Source of the DNA: Poa pratensis
Taxonomy: Eukaryota > Streptophyta > Magnoliopsida > Poales > Poaceae
Direction: 5' to 3'
Assembly (NCBI GenBank): GCA_947311845.1
Contig: CAMZMU010000123.1
Location: 10,923,417 to 10,987,416, forward strand
DNA: 64,000 nucleotides
Made by a program: the position numbers and the translations under genes. The notes beneath the pieces are model-generated. The model searched no databases. It saw only the letters and a program-made list of their open reading frames with translations, and was not told where the DNA came from. Of the stretch, positions 11,301 to 22,096 are shown in pieces. Each line of letters starts with the position of its first letter. Position 1 is the stretch's first letter.

Positions 11301-12470
11301 TTGTGTCACCGTTGTCACCGATTAAAGGATTGTGTATGTCTTTTTTGGTACCGATTAAAGGATGGACCGAGACAGAACCGTGAGTGGATGTATGCTGGCA
11401 GAAAGAGTCAGTGGGAGTTTAGTGATGAATGGAGAGATAAGGCCGAGGAGTTTGTGAACAAGGTGTTTGACATCAGCAGCAGACCCATGAAAGTGTTTTG
11501 CCCTTGTTCAAAATGCGATAACCGAAGGCGACAGTCGAAGGTAGATGTTAGTACGCACCTGGTCAAGCATGGGTTCACACCGTTCTACCATGTTTGGAAT
11601 TACCATGGTGAACAGTTAGCAAAACGTCCTAGAACCGAGCCGCGTCAGATTCAGCCAGCGAGAGATTTTGACACTGGGTTCAACAACTGCTTAGACGACT
11701 TTGTTAATGCTAATGCGCCTGAAAGCCCTCATGTAGAGTGGGAGACACCTCAGGAGGCGGAGACAAGTGAGCAGCCAGATGAAAACATGAAGAAGTACTA
11801 CGAGACTATGTTTGGTTCGCAGAAACCCCTTCATCAACATACAGATGTTACCCTTCTAGATGCCATCGCTCGCCTTATGGCCGTGAAGTGCCAGAGGAAG
11901 ATATGCAGGGATGGTTTCGATGATATTCTGGCCGTCGTTGGCAGGCTTCTACCGAAAGGGCACATCTTGGCGAAGAGCTTCTACGAGGCGACTAAACTCC
12001 TCCGTGACCTTAAGATGTCATATGAGAAGATAGACGCCTGTCCAAAGGGATGCATGCTATTCAGGAAAGAACATGCTGGAACAAATTATTGCATCCATTG
12101 CAATTCCTCTAGGTACTTCGAGGTCGACCTCTGTGGTGGACAAAAGTGGCAGACCGGGATTCCCCAAAAGATTCTCCGGTACCTTCCATTTATACCGAGG
12201 ATCCAGCGGCTTTACATGAACAAAGACACTGCCCAGCAGATGCGATGGGCCGCGTTAGGGGAGAGATACACGGACAAGATGATACATCCGTCGGATGGTG
12301 CCGCATGGAAGAAGTTTGTAGCGAAGTATCCACTGAAAGCGGGCGACCTGAGGGGCGTAGCTGTTGCTATATCAACCGATGGGTTCAATCCGTATGGCAT
12401 GTCGGCGGCAACATACAGCTGTTGGTCTGTGTTTGTCATCCCCCAGAACCTCCCCCCGGCGAGTCCATGA
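11301..12470 (+). pseudogene. TNP2-like transposase, truncated by internal deletion
   Basis: The frame begins upstream of EWMYAGRKSQWEFSDEW and carries a Transpos_assoc-type domain (Cys/His set FCPCSKCDNRR, then THLVKHGFTPFYHVWNYHGE). After an acidic linker comes the start of the TNP2 core (LPFIPRIQRLYMNKDTAQQM, then ISTDGFNPYGMSAATYSCW). The true start is uncertain; ACCGATTAAAGGAT is duplicated just upstream of it. The frame breaks at the C run near 12460, but the other frame continues as RSHNMLLSMIIPGPKS. At about 12519 this homology stops abruptly and subterminal repeats begin. The catalytic core and C-terminal half are missing. This is a classic deletion derivative of a transposase gene. 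Confidence 0.88.
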
Positions 12471-12519
12471 GATCACATAACATGTTATTGTCGATGATAA
12501 TCCCAGGACCGAAAAGCAC

Positions 12520-12847
12520 ACGGCAAAGTTCAAATGTTTGCCGTGAGGCCATTTCTCCAGACGCACGGCAACGCAAGGCTGCACGGCAAATTTTTGGCAC
12601 ACGGCAAAGACCCGGGGTGAGTGTTGACCACGACTTTGGCCACACTAGCGCACGGCAAACTACTAGCACACGGCAAAACCCTTTGCCGTGTTGTTTTCAT
12701 AAAGCTCACGGCAAAGAGCCTTTGCCGACGCTTATTATGTCGTGCGGTGTTTGCCGTGCTGTTAGGCACAGCAAAGTCTTTGCCGTGTTCCGCAAGACCT
12801 TTGCCGTGTGATTTGGCCACACGGCAAAGATCTCGTTTCCGGTAGTG
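12520..12847. repeat. Right subterminal repeat region of the complete CACTA
   Basis: Dense ACGGCAAA and TTTGCCGTG motifs in both orientations run from 12520 up to the terminus at 12847. Confidence 0.9.
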
Positions 12848-13849
12848 CATGCGATGACGGTGGTTTTGGCGGGAACCCGATCACCTCCGACTGGAACAGA
12901 GAGTGTCCGCAACGACGAGGATGCACTAGACAAACGTGTAACAACCACACAACTTCCTTGTGAGCAGAAATTGTCAAGAAATCGACCCTAGGCTTTTGAG
13001 AGGTGATGGGTACGATATCAAATCGGCTGATGTGAGAGGCAAGTTGACAACATAGTACTATATATGAAAGTTCGATGAAACCACGCTCAGTCCCGCTTCC
13101 ACGTCACCCGGAATACTACAGCCGTCCGATCGCGACCACGGACGGCCCAGGAAGCTTTAAAAATCGTGCGCACTGTAGCACTGGACTTTTAGCCAATCAC
13201 AGCTCGCACACGATTTTTGGCGCGGTAGATTTTACAAAAAAGAACCTCGCAAATCAGACCGTTGCCCCGCAGTCCAAAATTTTCCACTGCAAGGGACCTA
13301 TCCGCAAATGCTAAACAATTCGAGGACCCCGCCGAAAAACTACGCGCACAACTCCCTCTCTTCTTCTCTCTCCCCCTCGTGCGACTCCGAAGTCGCCGCC
13401 GGCCGCCGATGTTCGATGCCGCCATCTCCGGCCTCCCCAGGACAGACTGAAGACGGCAGGAGCTCCGCCCGATCTCCCTCTTCCTCTCCGTGGAGCAGCG
13501 CTTGCTGGAACAACACAGGTCGCCGGAATCGACCATTTCTTTCCCAGCTCCGGCCGCCGCTCCGCCGTGTTGTACCCACTGCTCCGGCGACCATTTGGTC
13601 TCCGCGCCACCACCATTCAGTTGCCCGCGTCCGTGTGCATGCGATGCGAACAGCCGCGCGTGCCGGCTCGCGGTGCTGCGCCGCCGGCGAGGTCAACGCC
13701 GCCGCGGCGGAGCCCGGTCGCGGTGACGTCACCTCGACGTCGTCACGGGCCTGGGCTGGAACAGCTGGGCTGCCCTTCCTATTTTTTTTTCCTTTCTTTT
13801 TTTTTTCTTTTTTCCAAAACTTTTGTAACTTTTAAAATACAGCTTCAAA
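12848..13849. other. Flank of the CACTA element; GC-rich, no recognised gene
   Basis: The frames opened at 13308-13835 and on the opposite strand overlap each other and lack domains. The stretch 13110-13330 reads like a promoter or untranslated region of a repeat, but I cannot assign it. Confidence 0.4.
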
Positions 13850-15830
13850 TCAATTCAAACTAATTTCTACAAATTTGTAAAAATCAAAATCTACGTTTTA
13901 AATACTTTGGGACCTTTCCAAAATAATTTCAAATCTTAAAAATTCCAAATAATACATAAAGACTCATTAATAAATTTCAAAAAATCACAAAAAAAACAAG
14001 TTAAATTTACTAGCTACAATAATGCAAATCATACATACAAAATGCACACAAAAAAACCAAATCATTTTTTTGTAATTTTGAAAATAGAATTCAACAATTC
14101 ACATAATTAAAACCTTCAAACTTATGAATTACAAAAATGCAAACCGTGTATACAAAAATGCACAAAAAATGTATTTCCCAAAAAAAAAATCCTCCAAAAT
14201 ATTCAATTTCTTTGTAAGTTCCAGCATAGATTTCAAAAATTCTCAACAATTAAAAACTTTTAATTTATTAATTACAATAATGCAAACACACACATAAAAA
14301 ATGCACAAAAAAAAATCCCCGAATAATTCTTCCTCCCCAAAAAAAACTATTTACAATTTTCAATTAGTTTCAACATAGATTCCAAACAAAATTTGTTGGA
14401 TTTTCAAACAACAAGTACTCCCCCTTCCCCCCCACATAAAATATTAGACATTTTCTATAAGTTCAAAAATAATTTTCACACAGGATTTATTACGAATTTT
14501 TGCAACAAGTATTTTTTCCCAACAGATATTCGACAACACAAAAAATATTATTTCCCCAAGAATATTCGACAATACCCACAAAAGTTTCGAATATCACAAA
14601 AGTTTCGAAAATATTTCATGCATTTTTTCCTATTTATCCTTTTGAAAGAAAGGTTCTGATGCGTTCGTTCGATTCAAATTACATACACATATACATAGTA
14701 TATCAAAACCAATGCAGCGAGCAGGACGTGCCACAAATTTCAAATTTGAGAAAATTTCCAAGCTTTGCACGCAAAAATTGCACGAAAACCAATGCCCAAT
14801 TTTTTTTTTTGATTATTTACGACATACAATCAAATTTGAAATTTATTTAGAGAAAATTCCAAAAAAAAATACAAATGCACTTGCTCCAAATATATGGACA
14901 ATTATATAGAGTTGATTTTTTTTAAAAAATCTAATTATGCAATTTAATTGAATAAATGTTTTTTTGATTATTTACGACATATGACCAATTTTGAAATTTA
15001 GATACTCTAAACTATATGAACAAAACATCTCAATTTGGAGAAAATTCCAACAAAATACAAATGCACTTGCTCCAAATATATAGACAATTATATAGAGTTG
15101 ATTTTTTTAAAAAAAAATCTAATTATGCAATTCAATTGAATAAATGTAAACAGACTTAAATTAAACATTTCAAATCAGAAAATATTTCAAGCTAATTTGA
15201 ATTAACTTCCTCTAAATATGAAAGTCAGATGCAGTTTATCTAATTACATGTTGCCTTTAATAAATGCTCATATAATATATATCCTCTGACTACGGAGCTA
15301 CACTAAATATTTATGCCAACATACAAACATAATCGAACATTCGGATTTGCTAACAATTTGGAGTTACCCTAAACGGCAATTTCAAGATACTCCACACGAC
15401 AAATTCCACCATATTTTAACAATTCAAATCTCAACGAGTGATATGTTTGAATATTTCGTATTGACGAATGTTTGAAAAAAAATCCAATGCACTTCCTCTT
15501 TAGAACAATTTCTATAACATGAAAGTATTTCTATAAATATCCTCACAAAAATAAATGCTGATTATTTGTACCATATAATCAAATTTCAAATTTACATATT
15601 CCAAAATTGTAAATATCTTCAAAACCTACTCATTTCACAAATGTAAAAATGTTTCGAATCTTAAAAACACCCCAACTTGAACAATTTTCCCAAAACTAAA
15701 CAATTTTCACACGCAAACTTTCCCGAATTCCACTACTTTTCAAACCTCCACAATTTTTAAACGTCCACATTACCAAATTTAAATTTCATTTGCTACACAA
15801 GCGCGGCAATCGGCATTGCCGCGCTAATTT
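13850..15830. repeat. AT-rich degenerate tandem repeat tract
   Basis: About 2 kb of A-rich sequence contains related blocks. ACAATAATGCAAA-like words recur near 14020, 14136 and 14279. A longer duplication, 14811-14965 and 14966-15151, shares GATTATTTACGACATA at its start and TTGCTCCAAATATAT inside. A perfect 11-bp-arm palindrome (AGCGCGGCAAT, 4-base loop, complement) closes the tract at 15800-15825. No coding potential was seen. Confidence 0.7.
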
Positions 15831-16039
15831 CCCAAGTATATATCTATTAGGGGTAGGGGAAATCGACAAGAAACGATGTGGAGACGACAAAAATCAACCC
15901 AGATAGAGGACTTGAGGCGTCTGGAAAGACCCAAGTTCTGAATTTGTACACGTACTGGCCCTTGCCTAATGGAAATACAAATACAGAACTTCGGTCGCAC
16001 ACCTTGCACCACCACTGCTAGTCCTTCTAATAGCATGAT

Positions 16040-16321
16040 GCTGGAGTACACTAGTAATTAAGCATCTCTCCGTGTATGTGGAGTAAAAATTTGGATCTAC
16101 GTTATTCCTTCGGTGATGGTCAACAAATGAGAGGGCCAGCTTCTATCACAATAGGTGGCTGATCGAGGAGATGATCTTAGGCTGTGGGATTTGTCTTGTG
16201 CACACTTTTGTTTGCCTAGGCCTGTGCTGTTCCCAGGACTGTGTTTAGTTTTCTTGTTTCCATACCATCTTTTTACATGTAATCTCTTCTTATCTATAAT
16301 GGAAAGGCAGAGCTCCTGCCA
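16040..16321 (+). mobile_element. LINE 3' tail, split by the Helitron
   Basis: The sequence ends GGCAGAGCTCCTGCCA at 16321 and appears to resume as TTTACCGTAAAAAG at 20071. Joined across the Helitron this matches the tail type of the minus-strand LINE at 22097 (CAGAGCTCCTGCCGGTTACG then a run of A). The left limit is approximate. Confidence 0.65.
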
Positions 16322-16879
16322 TCTATCTATTATATACTAAAAGCAAAATGAGAGCGTTTTTTGAGCCACCACGTTAAGCCACATCATCTAAATTATATTA
16401 GTCGTTAGATCTAAAATTTAAGACTAGGATTTTAAATCATGGCCGTGAGATCTACGTAACAAATATAATATATGTGTTCAAGTTAGTACAACAATTTTAG
16501 CCCAACACGTAACACATATTAACATGCGGGTCCACCAGGTCACGTGTACTACGTACACATGAGTTGGATCCAAGTCCAACGAGTCCCAACCATGCACAAG
16601 TCACGCAGGGTCACGAGATTTACTTTTGTACAGTCCGTGCCAAACAAATATTTAAAATAGTCCTTGCCACATACGGTGTGCATCTGATATATTTATGGAA
16701 AGCATTTTCAAACTACCATCGGTAGGAAATGTCTTTGCTTGGTAAGCACATGCTACATGTAGACAACGAAATCAACTTGGTATATACGCAAACATGAGGA
16801 CTATACCGGAAAGAAATAAGGACGAACAATATTATTTTCTATACTACAAATAGTGAATCATATAGAAACTTTTCAAAAA

Positions 16880-17906
16880 ATTTGACTAATAGTCTCGCCA
16901 TGCTCTAATATTTCTCCAGTACGAGGAAAGACTCCCCACGTGAAAGAAATAAGGACGAACTACACATCCAACCCTTTTATCCTTATTATAATCGCGTTGA
17001 CCGAGCAATAGAAAGAAAGAAAGAGAGGCGGTGGCCTAGGGTTTCAACCCTAGCCGTCACCGCCAGCGCCATCTGCATCTTCATCGTCGCCTTCGTCTAA
17101 GAATTGACGGGTCCTCACCTCCTCTAGGTGCCGCTGGCACTAGGAGGGGTGGGGACCTCGGACTACGCAGGGCGCTACACAAAGGTCCTTAATGTTAGAG
17201 CTTGGTTTTGGTTGTTATCTTCTTAGTCAATGGAGATGGCATCGTCTGCAATAAGTGATCTTCCGCGCTTTGTTCGTCGGCGAGATCTCCTTCCCGATGT
17301 CAATGGTGGCTTTGGAAGATTAAGTTTGTCTAGGTATGGTTCTTCAGATCTTGTTTCGCCAGATCAATCTTGGATTGTTTCTCATGGTTGCCGCGAGGAG
17401 GTTTCTCCTCGCATTATCTATCTCGGCTACTACGTTTTCGGCAATGGTGATTCGTTCTCTCGGCTCCCAACAACGTCGACAAAGTGGTTCGGTTATTTGT
17501 CCCTGAAATATCAGTGGTGGTGCTCTTGCCGATGTTTCTTGATTAATTTAATGGTTGCATGCGTGCACAAAGTCTTGGCATTGCGGCTCAAAATTAAAAG
17601 GGGAGAATCTTCGTTGGTATTCACAGGTCTGTGGTTTGGTGTATTCGGCGCTGTTTTATGGCTGCCTTCAGAAAAGTACAAGATTGTGTCTTGAAAGAAG
17701 AAAGGGCTTGAAGATCTCATAGATTTGTTCGTCTCTTTTAGTATTATTTTTGTAATCGATGTAATCGTGTACTCTTTGTTAGTTTAATATATATGGAAAA
17801 ATTAAAAAAAAACTTTTATCCTTATTTATCAAATTCATCGACTTGGCGAAATAGTCTCGCCATGCTCTAATGTTTCTCCGGTATGTGAAGGAAAGACTCC
17901 GCACGT
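16880..17906. repeat. Duplicated flank around the retroposon in the Helitron
   Basis: TAGTCTCGCCATGCTCTAAT and following bases occur at about 16888 and again at about 17851, either side of the retroposon. Each copy continues with related AAAGACTCC(C/G)CACGTG sequence. Confidence 0.7.
16988..17812 (+). mobile_element. Short non-LTR retroposon with poly(A) and 14-bp target duplication
   Basis: A unit of 825 bp ends in an A-rich tail (17800-17812) and is flanked by CTTTTATCCTTATT at 16974-16987 and 17813-17826. It opens a 154-residue frame (17230-17694) with RFVRRRDLLPDVNGGFGRL. No known domain was recognised. A diverged copy lies at 45864-46625 on the minus strand with the same protein pattern (FVRWRDLLPDVNVGFGGL). 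It could be a SINE-like unit or the truncated 3' part of a LINE. Confidence 0.82.
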
Positions 17907-20039
17907 GAATATGTGACGTGCCACATAGAACTATAGTTGCGTCAGTTATAAAAATGCCTACAGCTAGAACGTGTCGGCAAAAGAAAATATTGGATTTATT
18001 AGGCAGTCGTGTATACAAATGTATGAATCGCTGGGATAATATAAGCTATTAATTTAATTCAATCTCTGCATGCAAATCAACAATCAGCAGCTCGCGACGG
18101 ACCACGCCCATAGATTCCCACTCCCTGAAACCAGCGGTATGAGCAACAAAAAAATTGAACTGGGAATATATTTTTGAACATGAACAATCAAAATTAATAT
18201 TGTACCATTAACGATGGATATACAGTGATTGATTTTGACAAGCAATCAAAATTGACATTACTTACTAGGTGGATTTGTAAACTTTTGGAATTGTGTAATT
18301 TCTGATCTAGATTGCTAAATATAGAGACAAATTATGTTGAGTCGTATATCTGTGAATATAACTTAATTGGCTTCTCACTTGAGATTTTTACCATGTAAAA
18401 AGATAACATGTTGTGTTTGATGGACGGGTCAAATGATATCCATATAGTTATATAGCTTTTCCGAATGTATCTCGGTCTTCTATCTATTTTTAGGATAATT
18501 GTCCCCGATGATTGTGTACTGTCAAAGGTAGGATTTGAGTTGATTTTACCTTGAGTTTAATTTATTCCTAAAATAACAAGGCTTCATAGAAAATTGATCT
18601 ATCCACAACACATAAAATACTTGGGGAGCGATACACTAAGAATTTGGTACTTGATTAGCTGAAGTTTGTGGCGTGGTGGTCATTAATAAGTTCAAATTTT
18701 CCTTTTTTTGTACAATTGATAGATCCAATTATATATGCAACAAAAAATTCATGGGAAGCCAACCATTTGTTGCATGGATAATAGAAATATATAGGCAAAT
18801 CAGATTGATATGTATGAAATTTCGGATGCCCAGAGCTAAATACTTACACTAGCGGTGCACACAACAATTCAACTACCGAGCGTGCCAATTGCGAGATAGT
18901 TTTGTTGGTTTCTTAATTTATTATCGCAAATTATATTTGATTAAACAAACATGTTTTTTAGAAGATAAGAAATAGACACATTATTTTTATTTATTTCATA
19001 ATTATTTTTACATTATTTTTTAGAACTATAATATACAAGAAATTTGCTGTGGGATACTGAGATTTACAAATGTCATGTGCGGAAAATTCACAATTACACC
19101 CAATAAAGTTAATTAAGATGTCCGCTTAGTTGTGTTACATAATTCAACAATATACACGAATGAGAATGTAGAACGCATGGATAAAAGGGTGGACAAAGAT
19201 AAAACTATCGCAACCTTAACATGAATGAGAATGAGAATCTAGAATGAAATTAAAAATGTCAATATTTGATATTTTAGGGAATAACGAGGAGAGATTCACG
19301 CGAAATAACATGAAATTTCTGTATATAGTCTACAATTACACAAGGATATAATAATTTGGTTATTTGAATAAAAATTAAATAAATCTTAAAATGGTTATAT
19401 ACACGCCGAATCAATTTATCATAGTGTTGTATATTGAATTTTTCTTTATTAAAAATCACCCTCATATGTGTTCATAACAAATATTTAATTTTTACTGAAG
19501 CACATATGATGAATCTAGAAAAATAAAGAATTTGTGTGGCCAATCTCATGAAAGATAAATTATTCAGCCAGCTGACCGCAACCTATAGTATTCGTGGAAC
19601 CGCTTAATCCCTTAAATTTAATTATCAGTAGACCCTGACAAATTGATCTTACTAACTATACATAAACGCCATCGAGTGAGAAATTATTATTTACACATCA
19701 ACATATAGAAATAAATAAAAAAATTGTGAGTGTAGTGTGAGTTTAACTTCACACCGAACTAACATCAAATAAAAACTATATCCTAGACCGCTATATAAAT
19801 TTAGTTCTATGTACTTATCTAATAACAATATGTACACAAGACATTTATACCTTTTATAAGTTTTTTTATGTCCTCATCAAGTATTCTCCCACAAATTAAA
19901 AATTATTATAGATGTCTCCCACTCAAGTGATATTTTATTTACCATGATATTTATGTTGAGTACAGAACTACAATAACTCTAATGGCATAATATAAGTTTC
20001 TATAGAACCATAAAAAGTTAATAGACATGTTGAGACATT

Positions 20040-20059
20040 GCCCTCGCATTTGCGAGGGC
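20040..20059 (+). other. Helitron 3' terminal hairpin
   Basis: This is a perfect 9-bp stem with a TT loop, followed after 11 bases by the terminal CTAG. It acts as the replication-end signal of rolling-circle transposons. Confidence 0.88.
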
Positions 20060-20070
20060 CACCATGCTAG

Positions 20071-22096
20071 TTTACCGTAAAAAGAAATATACATGGAAAG
20101 TATAAACTACTGTAGTAAATGCTTGTTTTTCCAGGGCATGGGAGGACAGTAGTCACAGTACTTGAGAGTCTTTTAAAAGCTAAATGTGCAAACCTTAATC
20201 TTCCCTTAGGTAATGACGATGATTTTGTCTGGAGTTTGTACGCCTGCAGGTTCTATTTCCTTGTCCGTGTTCCGTTTGAGACTTCTACTGCTTTGGTTTA
20301 TAGTAACGTCTTGGAAATAAATACTCCCTCCGTTTCAAAATAAGTGTCTCAAAGTTGTACAAAAGTGAATGTATCTATACTTGTTTCATATCTAGATACA
20401 TCTACTTTTTGACAAATCTAAGACAGTTATTTTGGGACGGAGGGAGTATATAAAATGTACTGTTTCTGAAACCGTTACTACAAATATTGAGCTCTTGACT
20501 GCTTAACCTGCACCAAAAAGGCTGAAGAGGATGAGCTGCAGCATCCTACTCTGCCCAGGTAAATTCTATTTTTCTATATCACATTTTATTCCTGTTAGTC
20601 TCCAGCGATGCAACAAAATTTATGTCATTTTTTGTATTGTACCTGTATACATACACTACATGCTTCTTAAATAAGCTAATTTGTGGCTTATCATATCACC
20701 GACCGTACTGAAGCATTTTCTGAGTCCACAGCGAGTATTTTCATTTCACACACATATGAAGTGACAATTTGAATATGACATGCATTCTATTTTGTCATTT
20801 AGTACAAATTAACACCTAACGGCTAGCTACGTTGGTGATGGAACCACTAGCTCTTGCATCAATATGTGAAGTCAACAGAGTGAGTGTACCATAAGATCCA
20901 CCATGAGACCTTCCAAGCGAGATGACTGACCTTTTGACATCCTCCTCACATAGAGTGCTCAAAGCCTTTGACCTAATCAGAGCGACCATGTACTCTTTCT
21001 CCATGTCAAGACAAAGGAGAGGCACAACAAGAGTCCAAAATTTCTACGCCTCCATATCTCATAGTTTGTCACACATGAATGAACTACACACTTACCTACA
21101 GATCTAAGCCACTGTTCTCACTGGAGCGTGTTGTTTTCATCCATTGTCGACCTCCACCAACCTATTAAGATCGTTAGTGGGGAACCTTCACGCTTGACAT
21201 CTTTCAAATCAAGGGGGAGAGAGTTGATTGTCCTTGCCTTCAGGCTTCTATTCTTATATTATTCTAGTGGTTGACACATTTCACGGCGAGGTCAACTTGG
21301 AGCTAACAAAGAAACTCCTTTATTTGCATGTCATTAGGTTCACCGTACGCTGGGCCTCGCTGCTGATGTGCTTTCCCTCTTCGGTTAGAATATATGATGC
21401 GCGTGCTTAATGCTGCCTATCCTAGTTTTGTCTCTCTCCCTTTCCTAAAGGTGGAGGGTCCTTGTGTAGTCATTCACATCGATATAATATAACCACTTGA
21501 GGAGCTTTATCAGTTCGCTAAAAAAGGACCTTTATTAGTAGGCGTGATGGACCTGAATTCCTTGATTATGGTCTTCTACTCTTATTAACCATGTTGTAAA
21601 TGTGGATAGGATAGAGAGGAGGCGTTGGGGGTGGTGATTCTTCCTGTCTCTTGTCGAAGCTCAAGTTGAAAACTTTTGCCACCCCACTTAGGTTGACATC
21701 TCACCTCAATGACCATTTGACACTGAGTTTTGAGCCTACAAAGGAAAAGTTCTCTTGTCCATGCTTTCTCAGTTAACTATCTGGAGTGCAGAATGGGTGT
21801 CCTGCACCATGGATGGGGATAGGGTGGCGGCATTGGAAACGAATTTTTTTGACAATGCAATTCGAAGTTGTTTATCCCTCGCTAAACAAGAGCCTGATGG
21901 AAAGTGCCTGCTGTGTGCCTCTCAAATCATTCCTTTGGGTTGATGAGACAACCAGTTGTAGGTAGCCGACCCCTGATGACCACTAGTTTAGTGATAAATA
22001 TCAGAGCGTGCATCCTCTTCCTCTGGTTATATTATTTAGAATGCCAATGTTTATGGGATCAGATCAGGGCGGTGATCAGTGAAGAGTTTTGTAAGG
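20071..22096. other. Unassigned sequence with one MITE
   Basis: A possible exon-like piece (20138-20206, after TTTTTCCAG and before GTAATGAC) and a short minus-strand frame (20816-21025, with GRSHGGSYGTLTL) are present. Neither supports a gene. The rest shows nothing I can name apart from the Stowaway MITE. Confidence 0.4.
20324..20446. mobile_element. Stowaway MITE, 123 bp
   Basis: The ends CTCCCTCCGTTTCAAAATAA and, reversed, CTCCCTCCGTCCCAAAATAA are flanked by TA duplications (20322-20323 and 20447-20448). The size and ends are typical of Tc1/mariner-type Stowaway elements in Triticeae. Confidence 0.95.

Larger units (their letters stand above)
6020..12847 (+). mobile_element. Complete CACTA transposon (defective), 6.8 kb
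   Basis: The left end CACTGCCAGAAAATCTATC at 6020 pairs with the right end, which reads CACTACCGGAAACGAGATC on the minus strand from 12847. The ends agree at most positions over 28 bases. Both are flanked by the same 3-bp duplication CAT (6017-6019 and 12848-12850), as expected for CACTA elements. Subterminal GCCGTGTG/CACGGCAAAG repeats lie inside both ends. The interior holds a satellite-like array (6775-9820), a second subterminal-type cluster (9840-9970), a GC-rich low-complexity stretch (9990-10376), a long hairpin (10969-11175) and a truncated TNP2 gene (11301-12470). It has no complete transposase, so it would depend on a related autonomous element. The subterminal motif resembles the Triticeae Caspar-type group; that name is from memory. 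Confidence 0.93.
16322..20070 (+). mobile_element. Helitron, non-autonomous
   Basis: The 5' end TCTATCTATTATATACTAAA follows an A. The 3' end is CTAG followed by T, with a 9-bp-arm hairpin (GCCCTCGCA, TT loop, TGCGAGGGC) at 20040-20059, 11 bases before the end. These are the standard Helitron signatures, with A-T insertion and no target duplication. A start at 16326 (also after an A) is possible, but 16322 leaves an intact LINE tail when the element is removed. Inside are a retroposon (16988-17812) and AT-rich sequence; no Rep/helicase gene is present. Confidence 0.87.

Noticed and set aside
13308..13835. 175-residue plus-strand frame
   Set aside because: It overlaps several other open frames in GC-rich DNA and has no domain or splice context.
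20816..21025. Minus-strand frame with GRSHGGSYGTLTL, similar to a serine-hydrolase GxSxGG motif
   Set aside because: It is too short, has no other family features, and the motif could arise by chance.
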